From positions 55,974,725-56,038,724 of the forward strand of contig CM041293.1 of assembly GCA_023052935.1 (NCBI GenBank): a stretch of DNA of 64,000 nucleotides, given 5' to 3'. The notes under the pieces were generated by a model. The model did no database searches and was not told the origin of the DNA. It saw only the letters and a program-made list of their open reading frames with translations. Origin of the DNA: Piezodorus guildinii. Lineage: Eukaryota > Arthropoda > Insecta > Hemiptera > Pentatomidae. This document shows, one piece after another, positions 36,101-46,645 of the stretch; position 1 is the first letter of the stretch; each line of letters starts with the position of its first letter. The translations under genes were made by a program, and so were the position numbers.

Positions 36101-37019
36101 CCCACTAATCATAAATCTGCCAATTTTTAAAACTTCTAAAATACTAAACATGAAAGTGGCATTTTCTCAGTTATACACCCTAAATCTTGCAATTGTTGAC
36201 ATATCCTACTTATTATTGTTTTTTAAATTATATAATCGTTTACAGGTTGTTCCAGTTCCTTCAGTGGTCTTCCTAAAGCTGTTCCAACATCAGGAATATC
36301 AATTTGCTCAATTGAACAGCCACCTGATACTAATTTTAAAACATCTCTGCCATTTTCATTTCCTCCTACTTCTTCATTTGGACAAAATGCACTTACATTT
36401 TCAATGACTCCAGATGGTTTAAATAATGCCAATATGTCCAATATGTTTCAATTTCCCCAGGATTCAGCTTACAATTTCTCTTCAGGATCTTTTCAAAGTA
36501 TTAGCAGTTTTTTGAAAGGTGCTCAAGGTTTAGATCCAAATTCTAAACCCTTCTCGTTCACTTCCAGTGTAGGAAAAAATTCAGATCTTTCAAAAAACAG
36601 TGTTAAAAAACCTTCTACTAATTTGAGTTTCTCCATGGAAAGTAGTCCATCGCGTAGAGAATTTGAATTAGGTGCATCTAAAGATTTTTTCATAAGAGAT
36701 CAAGGAGTACCTTTTTCGAATTTAAGCAACCTATCAAGTGGGTCAATGGATGCTAGCCATATAGCTGCGAGTAGTTCCTCATCTGCCCTCCATGCGACTA
36801 ACTTATTGAGGGATGATTCTGAATCAGAAAATAAAGCTCAAAAAAATAAGCCTAGTACTAACATCACCAGCTGCAGTACATTAGTAAATACTGTAAGTAG
36901 CAATAGCAGTGAACCTTTTGTACCTAATGGTTCTATAATGGCTGCTACTCAGAGGAAAAGACCGACCACTAACTTGTGTGCTTAGGTCTTATTTTTATCA
37001 TTTTTGTTATGTAAATAAA
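27054..37019 (+). CDS. Gene B: RING / SIAH-type zinc-finger protein with FxF-rich tail (CDS 27097-36985)
   Basis: Exons: 27097-27107, 31719-31908, 32190-32378, 32494-32533, 32613-32659, 35635-35677, 36246-36985. All junctions are GT-AG and phases match throughout, giving about 419 residues. Residues 19-53 form a C3HC4 RING (CPVC, C-x3-H, C-x2-C, CPMC). Residues 76-97 form C-x4-C-x11-H-x3-C, like the first SIAH zinc finger. After residue 130 it no longer resembles SIAH: no second zinc finger and no substrate-binding domain. Instead comes a Ser/Asn/Pro-rich tail with FSF, SSFG, FQF and KPFSF motifs, ending in RKRPTTNLCA. Family knowledge: RING proteins of this type act as E3 ubiquitin ligases using E2 enzymes. 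Inference: a sina-like E3 whose tail may bind FG-nucleoporin surfaces or transport receptors. Gene C is its paralogue. Function is not shown by sequence. Confidence 0.8.
27239..28047 (+). repeat. Family II repeat (copy 1)
   Basis: Starts with a decayed CTTGCAGTTTCGCCCATG... and ends with TTGTGGTTTAGAAGGAGTTAG and GAAACCATATC near a GAGAGAGA run. The same order of blocks recurs at 29586-30207 and 39662-40575. Non-coding. In gene B intron 1. Confidence 0.65.
28048..29585. other. Gene B intron 1, unassigned
   Basis: AT-rich sequence between two family II copies; no element or exon recognised. Confidence 0.5.
29586..30207 (+). repeat. Family II repeat (copy 2)
   Basis: Starts ACTAGCGAACCCACCCCTGC and ends GAAGGAGTTAGCAGAAACC plus AAAATCACGTTATC...TATATATAGAG. 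'Tactagcga-cc-cgt...' starts with 'aaaatc...tatatata' ends are typical of an abundant class of insect interspersed repeats. Confidence 0.7.
30238..31323 (-). mobile_element. mariner element, truncated and frameshifted
   Basis: Inverted repeats TTGGGTTGT...and ...ACAACCCGA with ATTTCA/TGAAAT-like continuation, TA on both sides (30236-30237, 31324-31325). The minus strand keeps the three catalytic Asp contexts: TCDEKWIGYDN near 30880, LLHDNTRPH and YSPDLSPTDYHLF within 30316-30810 (164 codons open). Frames are broken near 30811-30840 and the N-terminal part is decayed. It lies in gene B intron 1. Confidence 0.85.
31719..31908 (+). CDS. Gene B exon 2: RING finger
   Basis: TTTTCAG acceptor; one base completes the Glu codon; donor GTAATG at 31909 (weaker than the GTAAGT of gene C at the same place, after Gln). 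It encodes VYLRLLSVLECPVC, the C33-x3-H37, C40, C43, and C50-PM-C53. All eight zinc ligands are present. Confidence 0.9.
32190..32378 (+). CDS. Gene B exon 3: SIAH-type zinc finger plus conserved LLKNIE block
   Basis: TTTTCACAG acceptor, GTGAGC donor, 63 codons, phase 0 on both sides. It contains YPCYKMGC...H...C, then a helical stretch with LLKNIEENFGSF that is nearly the same in gene C (LLKNIEDNYLPF). That block is not part of standard SIAH proteins and may be diagnostic for this family. Confidence 0.9.
32494..32533 (+). CDS. Gene B exon 4 (40 nt)
   Basis: TTTTAG acceptor, GTATGG donor. Encodes VKETRTVGTVTGK, phase 0 to 1. Gene C exon 59470-59530 occupies the same place with the same phases. 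Confidence 0.7.
32613..32659 (+). CDS. Gene B exon 5 (47 nt), VQT motif
   Basis: TTTTTTCCAG acceptor, GTGAGT donor. Encodes VKTSDARVQTAIPFSS, phase 1 to 0, as in gene A exon 93-154 (ends VQTLVPE and also uses GTGAGT). Confidence 0.7.
32965..34690 (-). mobile_element. R1-clade LINE, 5'-truncated, broken
   Basis: The minus strand reads, in order: GSTRGKTTDALLRVRMDVEG near 34640, RGCPQGSVLGPALWKLVFDQ and YVDDLTVMV (RT catalytic core) in 34277-34480. Then come MTYLGVRFKKNFDV and GILRYASLAW (33783-34124), LTGHGGF, and a CCHC knuckle (CPTC, ETAEHVMLSC) around 33470-33520. This is the R1/TRAS-type order. At least four frame breaks. It is strikingly GC-rich against its AT-rich setting. The 3' region (33000-33250) carries imperfect tandem blocks around GTCCAGCCTTCCTGGTCCGC. 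It sits in the intron between gene B exons 5 and 6. Confidence 0.85.
34806..34982 (-). mobile_element. tRNA-derived SINE
   Basis: The minus strand begins GTGGCTGAGTGGGTTAGCAC (box A, tRNA-Ser-like head) and has CTCGAGTCTCGGTGC (box B region), followed by a non-tRNA body. The best of two copies here. Confidence 0.75.
35635..35677 (+). CDS. Gene B exon 6 (43 nt)
   Basis: TTTCTTTCAG acceptor, GTAAAA donor. Encodes SFLLEKLNSSSTSP, phase 0 to 1. Separated from exon 5 by an intron filled with an R1-type LINE and a SINE. Confidence 0.65.
36246..36985 (+). CDS. Gene B terminal exon: FxF/FG-like disordered tail
   Basis: A TTTACAG acceptor ends at 36245; the frame is open for 246 codons to TAG at 36983-36985. 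Ser, Asn, Pro and Phe rich, with LPFSF, SSFG, LTFS, MFQF, YNFSS and KPFSF spaced 10-25 residues apart in the first half. The second half is Ser-rich and charged and ends RKRPTTNLCA. The first half looks like nucleoporin FxFG sequence in which most Gly after FxF are lost. Confidence 0.8.
37014..37019 (+). promoter_or_regulatory. Gene B polyadenylation signal
   Basis: AATAAA 28 bp after the stop codon, followed by T/G-rich sequence; this would give a very short 3'UTR. Confidence 0.55.
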
Positions 37020-39661
37020 TGTACCATTATTATATGTTTTAGTGATAGTGCTGGTGGAGTTATTTGTACTCTCAAGTTTTGAATCATTGAATCATTCCAG
37101 ATTGAAAAGAAAAATTATCTGTGTGTTGGTCATAATCGAATTATTTAATTTATTTGACTTTTAAAGCTTGTTGTTTATTAATATGTGTTGTTGATTATGC
37201 AACATTTTTGAACTGTGCCATAAAAAATATCGACTATTTCCAATTAATTAATTATACTTTTAACCCTAATTTACCAAAGACTGTTCATTGAATATGTAGC
37301 TATTTAAAAAAAGTAAAAGTTATTTGTTTAATAATTTTGGTATTTGTATTATAAATGCAATTATAATTAAAAAACACATAAAATGCTAGAGCAATTTTTA
37401 AAAATATATAATTTCAGTTTTAACTTTAAAAAAAAAATTATATTATATTAGATTTTACTGAATATTTTGCATATGTCTATTATCAGTTATAAAATCCTTA
37501 GGGTCTTTTTCTTTATGTTTGAGACATCGAGTCTTAACTTAAAACAATGATATTTCAATTTTTTTTCTTCGATATAGTACTGATAGCTAACTGATTTAAT
37601 ATATTTTTGAAAGAATCTCTAGAGATTTTTTTTTAAAGAATTATCTTGGTTAGTATTGTTAAAGTGTTTTCTGGTTGAAAGTTGAACATTGTAACTTATA
37701 AACTTTTAATTTCCTCTCTGTGTTTCTGTTGTTATTTACCATGTTCTATTGGTTATAGCCAAGTGCCTTGCTTTATTCGTACTTGAAAATCTCAACTTGA
37801 CAATTTTGATAAGTTACCTGCTTTTCATTCTTTTTATCTTGTTTTTTTTGTCCAAAATTCATTCATTTGTTTTATCCATGTCTATAATTCTGAAAAATAC
37901 TTGACAGAGGAGTATAAGATATTAATTACACACTCTTACTCTTTCCCATAGGCCTCAGATGTTCACAACTATTTATTTAAAATATAATTTTTACTTTTTT
38001 TAATATTGACATAAGCATGCCAATTTGTTAAGAAAGTTATTTTACTTATATAAGAGGATGTTATTATATTTATTATAACATTTTCATTTTCTCCTCCCAT
38101 TATTTAGCAATTCTCGTTGATTTTCTCGAATTTGTCCAAAAATTATATCATCTTTTTTTTTTTTTTTTTTTTTTTTTTAATGTAGGTCTTAAAAAGTCCA
38201 AAAAAAGAAATCTGTTGATATATTCTTATCTATATTGGTTTCATCAGCTTTATACGAATAACCTCTGCATGGAAAAATATAATAAATATTCTCCTTTTTA
38301 TTATTTTTCCAAACAGGGAAATTCTCTAATTATATACTTGGTATTTATGCCTGATGTATTTTACTGTAAAATTAAATTAATATCTACATCTAGTCTTAAA
38401 TTTATAAATAAGTGCTTATTTTTTAAAATTATTTATCTGATTTTATTTTGCTCTGAATGCACAAATTTTCAGAAGAGAAAATATATGTTATTGGTTTATT
38501 GATTGGATTTGACATGTTTATTTGTTGGATAAAAATGGGAAGAAGTTAATTCTGGTAAATATATTTTATGACTGTTTACAAAATATCAGCAAAGTATGAT
38601 AATGATTTGCTGATTTTAAAACTGTGAAAGCTGTAAAAAGGATTAAATTCAGTCAATTAGATTGGTATAGTAGTAAGTTAAATGTTTTTTATGATATGCA
38701 TTTTATAGTAGTATTCTTTAGCTTCGATTTATGTTTTTATTTTTATTTTTACATTATTAAAGATGATCATTCATTATAACAATTTTTTTACCTGGTGACT
38801 ATCTCTTGTTAATGTTCTAAATCAATTTTTCCTTGTCACATAGGAGTCCTAATAAATAAAATACAATCGATATTGACTTAGATCAGTTGTCAGAACTAAT
38901 AAATTTATTTTTGAAGAGTCATAACTAAATATTGTATCTTGTTAGGTTATTAAGACTTATTTTTAGGTCTAAGAATGGTGTTGTTGCTCTAGTGTTTATT
39001 TTAATTTTTACCTGTGTTAAACTGATTTTGCTTCGCTAATTATAAAATATCAGTATAAGAAGAAATAATTTATTATAATGGCTGAATATTTGACTGTAGA
39101 ATGAATTGCAGAAGTTATCAACTTCTATAAGAAAATCATGTTGAATAAAAAAAAAAATTAAAAAAATGTTGAGAAGCTATGTTCATTTTTGTCTACTTTT
39201 TAGTCTTACGACATAAAAAGTAAAAAACTCAATTTCATGTACTGCACAGACTTATTATTTTATATTCTCTGTATACTTCTGTGTAATTTTGACTAAAATT
39301 CATTTATGTTCTTGAAGTCTATAATTAACGATTCAAGAATTGATGGTAATTATAAAATTGTATCAAACAAACGTCTATTTACTTAATTATTTTTCAAATT
39401 TTCCTTTGGTCATTTAGTTACTAAATGAAAGAATTTTCCTTGAAGTACTTTATATTCTTCTAAAAGGTATGGGTCATTAATTTGCTAATAATTATTTATT
39501 GCCAGATATTATTTAAAAGGTTCTTGGTCATTTTCTAGATTTTAGCCCTATCGGAAGGAATGTGTTTTTTTTTAAGCCCTGGGTAATCCAACTTATTGTT
39601 TCTATTTTGACTTGAGCTAGCGTGTGACCTAATTTAGTTAATGAAACACATTATATTTTAT
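37020..39661. other. Intergenic B-C, unassigned; poly-T at 38153-38178
   Basis: AT-rich DNA after gene B. Apart from a 26-nt T run (38153-38178) and short chance ORFs, nothing is recognised. Confidence 0.5.
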
Positions 39662-40575
39662 ACTAGCGACTCGTCACGGGTGTAATTTAAATATTTCATT
39701 ACTTATGTTTAAAAAACTTCAGTTTGACAAATTAAAAGTTTATCACTTTAGGATTATGAATTCATCGTAACAAAAAGTGCACTTAGAAATATAATGTTTA
39801 TTACATAACGTCTATTAATTCTTGTATTCAATTATCGGCAGAAATTAAAAAATATAACATAAATTGGTCAAAAAAACAAAAATTGATTTAGTTTAATTGT
39901 TTGTTATGTTTAGTTTTTCCTATATTATTCGGTTTATTACAATTTAAAATTTCATAAGAACTTTTTCTAAATACATTATAATGTATTAAAGTTACTATAG
40001 TTTCCATGTGAGCCCCATTTAGCTCACAGTGGAACTACTTTTTTTTGTGAAATGATCTAAAAGTAGAAATAATTAAAATATAGTAGTAATAGTTAGTATA
40101 ATGTAGTAGTAGAAATAGTTTATAACAACTTTTCCATTACTTTAGCAACTTATGTACGATTTGGTACATAATATTTTTTTCTAATATCTTTACTACTTTA
40201 TGGAAATATATAACCTGTATGATCTCCATAACTTCCCTAATCCACAACATAACAAATAACATTAGTTCATATGTGCTTATAACATCTTTCTATTCAATTG
40301 CCCGAATTATTTTATTGCTTATTAACTTTTCTAAAATCTTGCGCTTTTCAGCGGTATATTATATGATATGTCTATGTTGCTACTTATATTTCAGGAATAA
40401 CTTTTTATGACTTGGTCACAGAAAATTTATTTTTCTCGATTAAAGAAAAGCTAAATTGCTTTAGGAAACAATGCCCTAAATAATGGTGAAAATTGTATCA
40501 AAATCCTTCCAGTGATTTAGAAGGAGTTATGGCAGAAACCAAAATCCCAAAATCATTTTATATATATAGAGATTA
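39662..40575 (+). repeat. Family II repeat (copy 3)
   Basis: Starts ACTAGCGACTCGTCACGGG and ends AGAAGGAGTTATGGCAGAAA plus CCAAAATCCCAAAATC...TATATATAGAGA. It is the longest of the three copies. 40576-41253 holds nothing recognisable. Confidence 0.7.
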
Positions 40576-41253
40576 CAATCATTTTTATTAATTGATATGC
40601 TTGATACATGAGAAGTATGGGGGTTTAATATAGATTTTGGCTGTGATGAACCCCACTTTCCCCCAGATGATCTCTAAGATTTTTCTTCCATTACTGTCAA
40701 ATAACACTACATAAATAAATGAAAACTGTGTCTATTTCTTGACATGGAGTGACTTTACACTCTCCATCAGTTATAAAAGAGGGTTTAGGTATTTCAATAT
40801 AAATTAATTAAGTTATAGAGGGCATTTCAAAGATGCTTTTTCAAAGGCTATTTCCCTCTGATCAATTTATCCTTGTACATTTACTTTAATTGCTTAACCA
40901 TTTATATAAATTGTTATACCCTAATATAATTATTTGGAAATAATTAACCATTGTGTCATAATTAGCAGAATTTTTTTATAATGAAATGTTGGTCTGAAAA
41001 TGAATTTCATATATTTATTTTTATAAGTTGAAGTGTACTTTTTCAAATATGTTTGATTAGGCAAAAGTTATACTAAAAAATTTGAATCATTATAAAAATT
41101 CTGTTTACTGTTTACATTTGAAAGCTGGTCATATATTTTCAAATTATTATGATGCTTCATCTGAAATTCACACAGGAGGAAGATAAAAAAAAAAAAGAAT
41201 TACCGAGGGAATGTGGAATCCCAACGTTTTTATATGGATTAAGGGAAGTTCTA

Positions 41254-42139
41254 TTGGGTTGTTGCAAAATTAATGCAGGTTTTTAGTAGGTATTGTAAAT
41301 ACGCCATATCTTTACTTTAACCATATATATTTAATCAAAATAATTTCCATCTGAATCAATGCACTTTTGCCAACGTTCAACAAGCTTTCTTATTCCACAG
41401 AAAAAAATCCGAATCCCTGGACTCAATGAAATCACGAAAAGAATTTCAATGTCGTCCTGGTTTTGAAAATTTTTCTCCCTCAAAAGTTGTCCAGATGCCT
41501 GAAAAAGTGGAAGTCTGTAGGAGAGAGGTCAGGTGAATAAGGCGGATGTTGGAGAACTTCGTAGCCCAACTCGTGCAGTCGTCGAAGCGTTGGTTGTGCA
41601 ACGTGTGGTCTGGCGTTATCGTGGAGCAGGATCGCCCTTCCGATTCATCAATGCTGGGCAAAGACGTTGCAATTTTTGATTCATGCTGTCAATTTCTTGA
41701 CAGTACTTGTCAGCAGTTATAGTCTCACCTCGATTGAGAAAGCTTTGACCTCAGCTGGTCGTTGTCCAGAGCAAGATGACGGCCCCGACCTTCCTTGTCT
41801 TCGAGGTCGAAATCTCCTCTGCGAAACTTCTGGAACCAACGCTGCACCGTGCACTCATTAATAGCCCCTGACCCCACACTTCATTAATATTACGAGCCGT
41901 TAGCGCAGCGCTGCGCCCTAATTTAAATTCGTAAAAATAAATTTGACGAAAATCGCACTTTGACATTTTCGATTCAAGACCTTTGAACACACTGAACAAA
42001 ACGATTTTACTAAACAAATTCATGGTGAAAGAGAGGTATTAGATAAGGTTTGTTTTGGTATAATAATGATCAACGTTAGATTAGCTTTGTTTACACAATT
42101 GGAATAGAGGAAACCTGCATTAATTTCGCATCAACCCAA
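41254..42139 (-). mobile_element. mariner deletion derivative (sister of 44521-45806)
   Basis: TTGGGTTGTTGC... and ...GCATCAACCCAA ends with TA at 41252-41253 and 42140-42141. Nearly identical to the full-length copy 2.4 kb away, but about 380 bp are missing. The join follows GAGAAAGCT and matches 45017 to about 45394 of the sister, which removes the first catalytic Asp. It also has small frame-breaking deletions. At the place where the sister has a stop it keeps a Cys codon (TGC). Confidence 0.9.
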
Positions 42140-42436
42140 TATTAAGGTCAAGCATATTCAGGCGATTCATCAGGAGATAGGACTTGCTGGGAATCTACTG
42201 TGTTTGTGTAAAAATGTTGTTATTTATACGATTTAAGTTATATTTCGTCATGCTTGACCATTTTCTGAATATGATTAACAAGAAAACTTTTCTTTTTCGG
42301 AACAGAACTCCGAAAAAAAAAAAGTTACAAATATGGACGGAAATTAGATTTTAACTATGGTTCCTGTAGCCTCCCCACCCGACTTGTTCTAAATTTATAA
42401 TTATAAGGACATTTTGCTCTGAGATGCGAACTAAAA

Positions 42437-42611
42437 AAAATCTGGTGTCACACACACACACACACACACACAGACCTTTTTGCGGGATTTGGTCATTTGG
42501 ATTCAGGGGACCTAAAACGTATATTTTCGGTGAAAACTAGAATTCGAAAATTTTCACGATCGCAAAATACAATATGTAAGTGCCATATATATGTATGTGA
42601 AAGTAAAAGTT
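42437..42611 (-). repeat. Family I repeat, 5' fragment with (AC)n (copy 6)
   Basis: Contains AAATCTGGTGTC joined to a 23-bp AC run (42450-42472), GACCTTTTTGCGGGATTTGG, AAAATTTTCACGATCGC and the end GTGAAAGTAAAAGT. Internal deletion of the usual middle. The bases up to 42910 may belong to a longer version. Confidence 0.7.
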
Positions 42612-43261
42612 CTGGCCGTTTAGATTTTTGGAACAAAAAAGTTTTTTGCAACTTTGCGGCCTCATAACTTCCATTCTATCAACTTGAGGGAGAACGTTTA
42701 TAGAGAAAATTGTTAAAACTCTTGGGGGAAGGAGAAAGGGGGGGGGAATCGAACTCCGGCTAAAACAATGATTTCTGAAAATAGGAATTTTTTTTTGGCG
42801 GACAATTACAAGTCTGAAAAGGTTATTTATTTTGACCAGAGTTACGTTTTTTCCTAAAGTAGAATGAGAGATATGAGGCGGCAAAGTTGCAAACAAATTT
42901 TTGCACATTAAACATTAAATAAATTAATTTATCTAATTACTAGAGTATTTAATAGTAAGATTTAATTAAGGATAAACTTGGATAACTTTGTTATGTTACG
43001 TCAATATAAATAAAATAAATAATAGCATATTTTACTCGTCTCGTGTACAGATATGACAGGATGCTGTATAGATAATTTGACCACTTCAGTATCAATCTTA
43101 CCGCATGAATATCGATATTTAGAAAACGTCATATTTATAAATAACAGGCCATGAACAAATAAACGTGTATAAAGACCACAGGCGTTCATAAGGATCGTCG
43201 TGAATCGAAAGGTAAGGTCTCTTTTATTGAATCATCTCTAAAATTTATCTGTTCAAATATT

Positions 43262-44170
43262 TTTACTTTAACTTACGTGTATATGGAATATATTGTAAGG
43301 GAAAGTATTGCGGTCGTGAAAATTTTCGGATTCACGTTTTCACCGGAAATATACGTTTTAGGGTCCCCTGGGTCCAAATGACCATGTCCTGCAAAAAGGT
43401 CTGTGTGTGTGGTAAGTCTAACGCAAAAACTAAAAGCCGTACGATACTGAAATTTCATATTTAAGACAACTACACGCCCGAGATGTTACAGCAACTTTTT
43501 CATCAAAATCAGATAATTAGAAGAGCCACATTAAACCATACATTTTGCACCTTCTTACGATTTGCTCAAAAACGGCTATAACATTTTTGATTAAACTCGC
43601 AATATGGAAATAAAATTTAATATCATGTAGGTTTCATTCTGATTTAAATAGTCTGATAGGGCTTAAATGGCCATATTTTAAATTTTCTTCCTCTAAAGTA
43701 CCTTTAATTTTTTAGATTCCAAAAGATTTAACATATCATCTTAATGACATAGAGGAAAGATGGCTGAATATATAAGTTGGACGAATATGATGACCAACTA
43801 AATGATCAAAGAGCAAAACTATTTTTTAAATGTAATGTTTGTTTTTTGATGATAAGAACAGTAATATAGACTTATAATATGGAAAGAGAAAGATTTGAGA
43901 CAAAACATCATGTGATAAACAAAGTTGTAAAAGGTATATAAGGTGACGAATAGATATTAAACTTATTACTGCTCAACAATTTAATATACTTATGTTATTT
44001 AATCTAAATCATATGTTTTCAACGAAAATGAATACACGTTTTATTAAAATCAACTTCAAATATTTTTTAAAATTGAGCAATATTTAATAGTTTTTAAATT
44101 GATTTTAACAGTCGAGGTAAGTGGAAATTGTTTGTTGCCTGAAAGAGTCATACCAGATTTTTTATAAGTA
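43262..44170 (+). repeat. Family I repeat, full length (copy 7)
   Basis: ACTTTAACTTACG... and GGGAAAGTATTGCGGTCGTG at the start; GAGGTAAGTGGAAATTG and CATACCAGATTTT at the end. Length about 0.9 kb. No ORF. Confidence 0.8.
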
Positions 44171-44303
44171 TGTCCTGTTGATGATTGTCTTTAAGAATAA
44201 TCATTTTGTGGTTAAAAAAGTCTATAAAAATCATTATTGACTTATTATTATCAATAAATACGAAAGGAATTACTTCAGTATCCTAAGCTAATTTATGTTT
44301 ACC

Positions 44304-44316
44304 AGTTTACGTTATC
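44304..44316 (+). repeat. 13-bp target-site duplication of RTE (left)
   Basis: AGTTTACGTTATC, exact partner at 46646-46658. Confidence 0.85.
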
Positions 44317-46645
44317 TTATAAGATATCCTTTGAAGCTTATCAGGCTTATCAAGATGACCCTGCAGAATAGTCAAGGAGTTGTCAAAATTCAAGGTGAAA
44401 TGTCAAACTCTTTTGAAATTCAGAAAGGTGTTAAGCAGGGCGATCCTCTTTCTCCAGTCCTATTCAATTTGTTATTGGAAGTGGTCATGAGGTCAATAAG
44501 GACAAGGCCTGGAGGATGTATTGGGTTGATGCAAAATTAATGCAGGTTTTTAGTAGGTATTGTAAATACGCCATATCTTTACTTTAACCATATATATTTA
44601 ATAAAAATAATTTCCATCTGAATCAATGCACTTTTGCCAACGTTCAACAAGCTTTCTTATTCCACCAGAAAAAAAATCCGAATCCCTGGACTCAATGAAA
44701 TCACGAAAAGAATTTTCAATGTCGTCCTGGTTTTGAAAATTTTTTTCCCTCAAAAAGTTGTCCAGATGCCTGAAAAAGTGGAAGTCTGTAGGAGAGAGGT
44801 CAGGTGAATAAGGCGGATGTTGGAGAACTTCGTAGTCCAACTCGTGCAGTCGTCGAAGCGTTGGTTGTGCAACGTGTGGTCTGGCGTTATCGTGGAGCAC
44901 GATCGGCCCCTTCCGATTCATCAATGCTGGTCAAAGACGTTGCAATTTTTGATTCATGCTGTCAATTTCTTGACAGTACTTGTCAGCAGTTATAGTCTCA
45001 CCTCGATTGAGAAAGCTGTAGTGAATAACACCAGCATTATACCACCAAACTGTGACCATAACCTTTTTTGGGTGCAGGTTGGGCTTCGGGAAAGGTTTTG
45101 GTTGTTCATCTTTGCCCAGCCATTGGCTAGAACGCCTTCTGTTGTCGTATAAGATCCATTTTTCATCGCACGTCACAATGCGATCGAGAAATGGATCATT
45201 TTTATTGCGTGTCACAAGCATGGAGCAGATTTCAAAGCGGCGATTTTTTTGGTGGTCGTTTAATTGGTGTGGCACCCACTTGGCCAACTTTTTTACCTTA
45301 CCAATTGCTTCCAAGTGGCGTACAACTGTGGATTGGTTCACACCGAGTTCCGCCGCCATTTCTCGTGTGGTTTTGGTTGGGTCTTCTTCCACTTTTGACC
45401 TCAGCTGGTCGTTGTCCAGAGCAAGATGACGGCCCCGACCTTCCTTGTCTTCGAGGTCGAAATCTCCTCTGCGAAACTTCTGGAACCAACGCTGCACCGT
45501 GCACTCATTAATAGCCCCCTGACCCCACACTTCATTAATATTACGAGCCGTTTGCGCAGCGCTGCGCCCTAATTTAAATTCGTAAAAATAAATTTGACGA
45601 AAATCGCACTTTGACATTTTCGATTCAAGACCTTTGAACACACTGAACAAAACGATTTTACTAAACAAATTCATGGTGAAAGAGAGGGTATTAGATAAGG
45701 TTTGTTTTGGTATAATAATGATCAATGTTAGGATTAGCTTTGTTTACACAATTGGAATTAAGATATTGCAATAGAGGAAACCTGCATTAATTTCGCATCA
45801 GCCCGATATTTATCACAGACTGACGCAACATCTAGCGTTTGCAGATGATCTTGTGATAACCGGAAGAACAACCAGTGCTTTACTTGGAGCTTTCGAGGAG
45901 TGCGAAGTGGCTGCGAGGAGAACAGGACTGATCATAAATACGAAAAAAACTAAGTATATGAGGATCAGCAGGGAAGAAGGAGGAAACAGGTATATCGAGG
46001 GGGCTGGATATAGGTTTGAGAGAGTACCACAGTTTAAGTATCTAGGCACTGTTATCACAGAGAACAATAAGATTAGAGACGAAATTAAAGCAAGGATAAC
46101 AGCTGGCAATAGATGCTATTGGTCTCTGCTGAAAATATTTCAGAACAGGAATATATCCAGAGAACTGAAGATAAGACTATATTGTACTGTCCTTCAGCCA
46201 GTGGTCATGTACGGAAGCGAGTCCTGGACATTAACACGCAATGATGAAAGACTACTAAACATGTGGGAAAGGAAAATTCTCAGAAAAATCTTTGGTCCTA
46301 CAAAAGAAGGAGATCGTTGGCGAATGAAGACGAATGAGGAAATTAGAACTCTGTATCAAACACCTGATATAGTTGCCAAGATCAAGAGTGCCAGAATAAG
46401 ATGGCTGGGGCATGTACAGAGAATGGAAAGTAGGAGGCTGCCTAAAATGATGATGGAGGGACACCCTGGTGGAAAGAGGAGCAGGGGCAGACCTAGACTT
46501 CGTTGGCTGCAGGACGTAGAGGAGGACCTTCGGTCGTTAGGAGTCAGCGGATGGAGAAGAGCTGCCGAAGACAGGTCAGAATGGTGGAGGATTGTTGAGG
46601 AGGCCAAGGTCCTACAAGGACCATAGCGCCGATAGATAGATAGAT
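44317..46645 (+). mobile_element. RTE-clade LINE with (GATA)n tail, split by a mariner
   Basis: 5'-truncated element flanked by a 13-bp target-site duplication AGTTTACGTTATC (44304-44316 and 46646-46658). Its coding frame runs from GVKQGDPLSPVLFNLLLEVV (RT) to GGC at 44518. It is interrupted by a mariner at 44521-45806 and resumes at LAFADDLVITG (catalytic ADD). After that come YGSESWTLTRNDERLL, RKILRKIFGP and RWLGHVQRM to TAG at 46624-46626. Removing the mariner plus one TA restores the frame with no stop, so the LINE was young when hit. The 3'UTR is only about 5-20 bp before GATA repeats. Confidence 0.9.
44521..45806 (-). mobile_element. mariner, full length, single nonsense codon
   Basis: 1286 bp with TTGGG...CCCGA ends and TA at 44519-44520 and 45807-45808. 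The minus strand encodes one transposase frame from about 45674 to 44598, interrupted only by TGA at 44933-44931. The sister copy at 41.6 kb has TGC there. HTH region (CTVQRWFQKFRRGDF), first Asp in TCDEKWILYDN, second in LHDNARPH, third in SPTDFHFF. The spacing between the last two Asp is 34 residues, the mariner DD34D signature. A nested insertion in an RTE LINE. Confidence 0.92.

Noticed and set aside
38215..38502. 95-codon AT-rich ORF downstream of gene B
   Set aside because: Phe/Ile/Tyr/Lys-only composition typical of AT-rich chance ORFs; no start or splice context.
41667..41861. + strand ORFs within the two mariners (also 44804-45511)
   Set aside because: Antisense shadows of the transposase on the minus strand.
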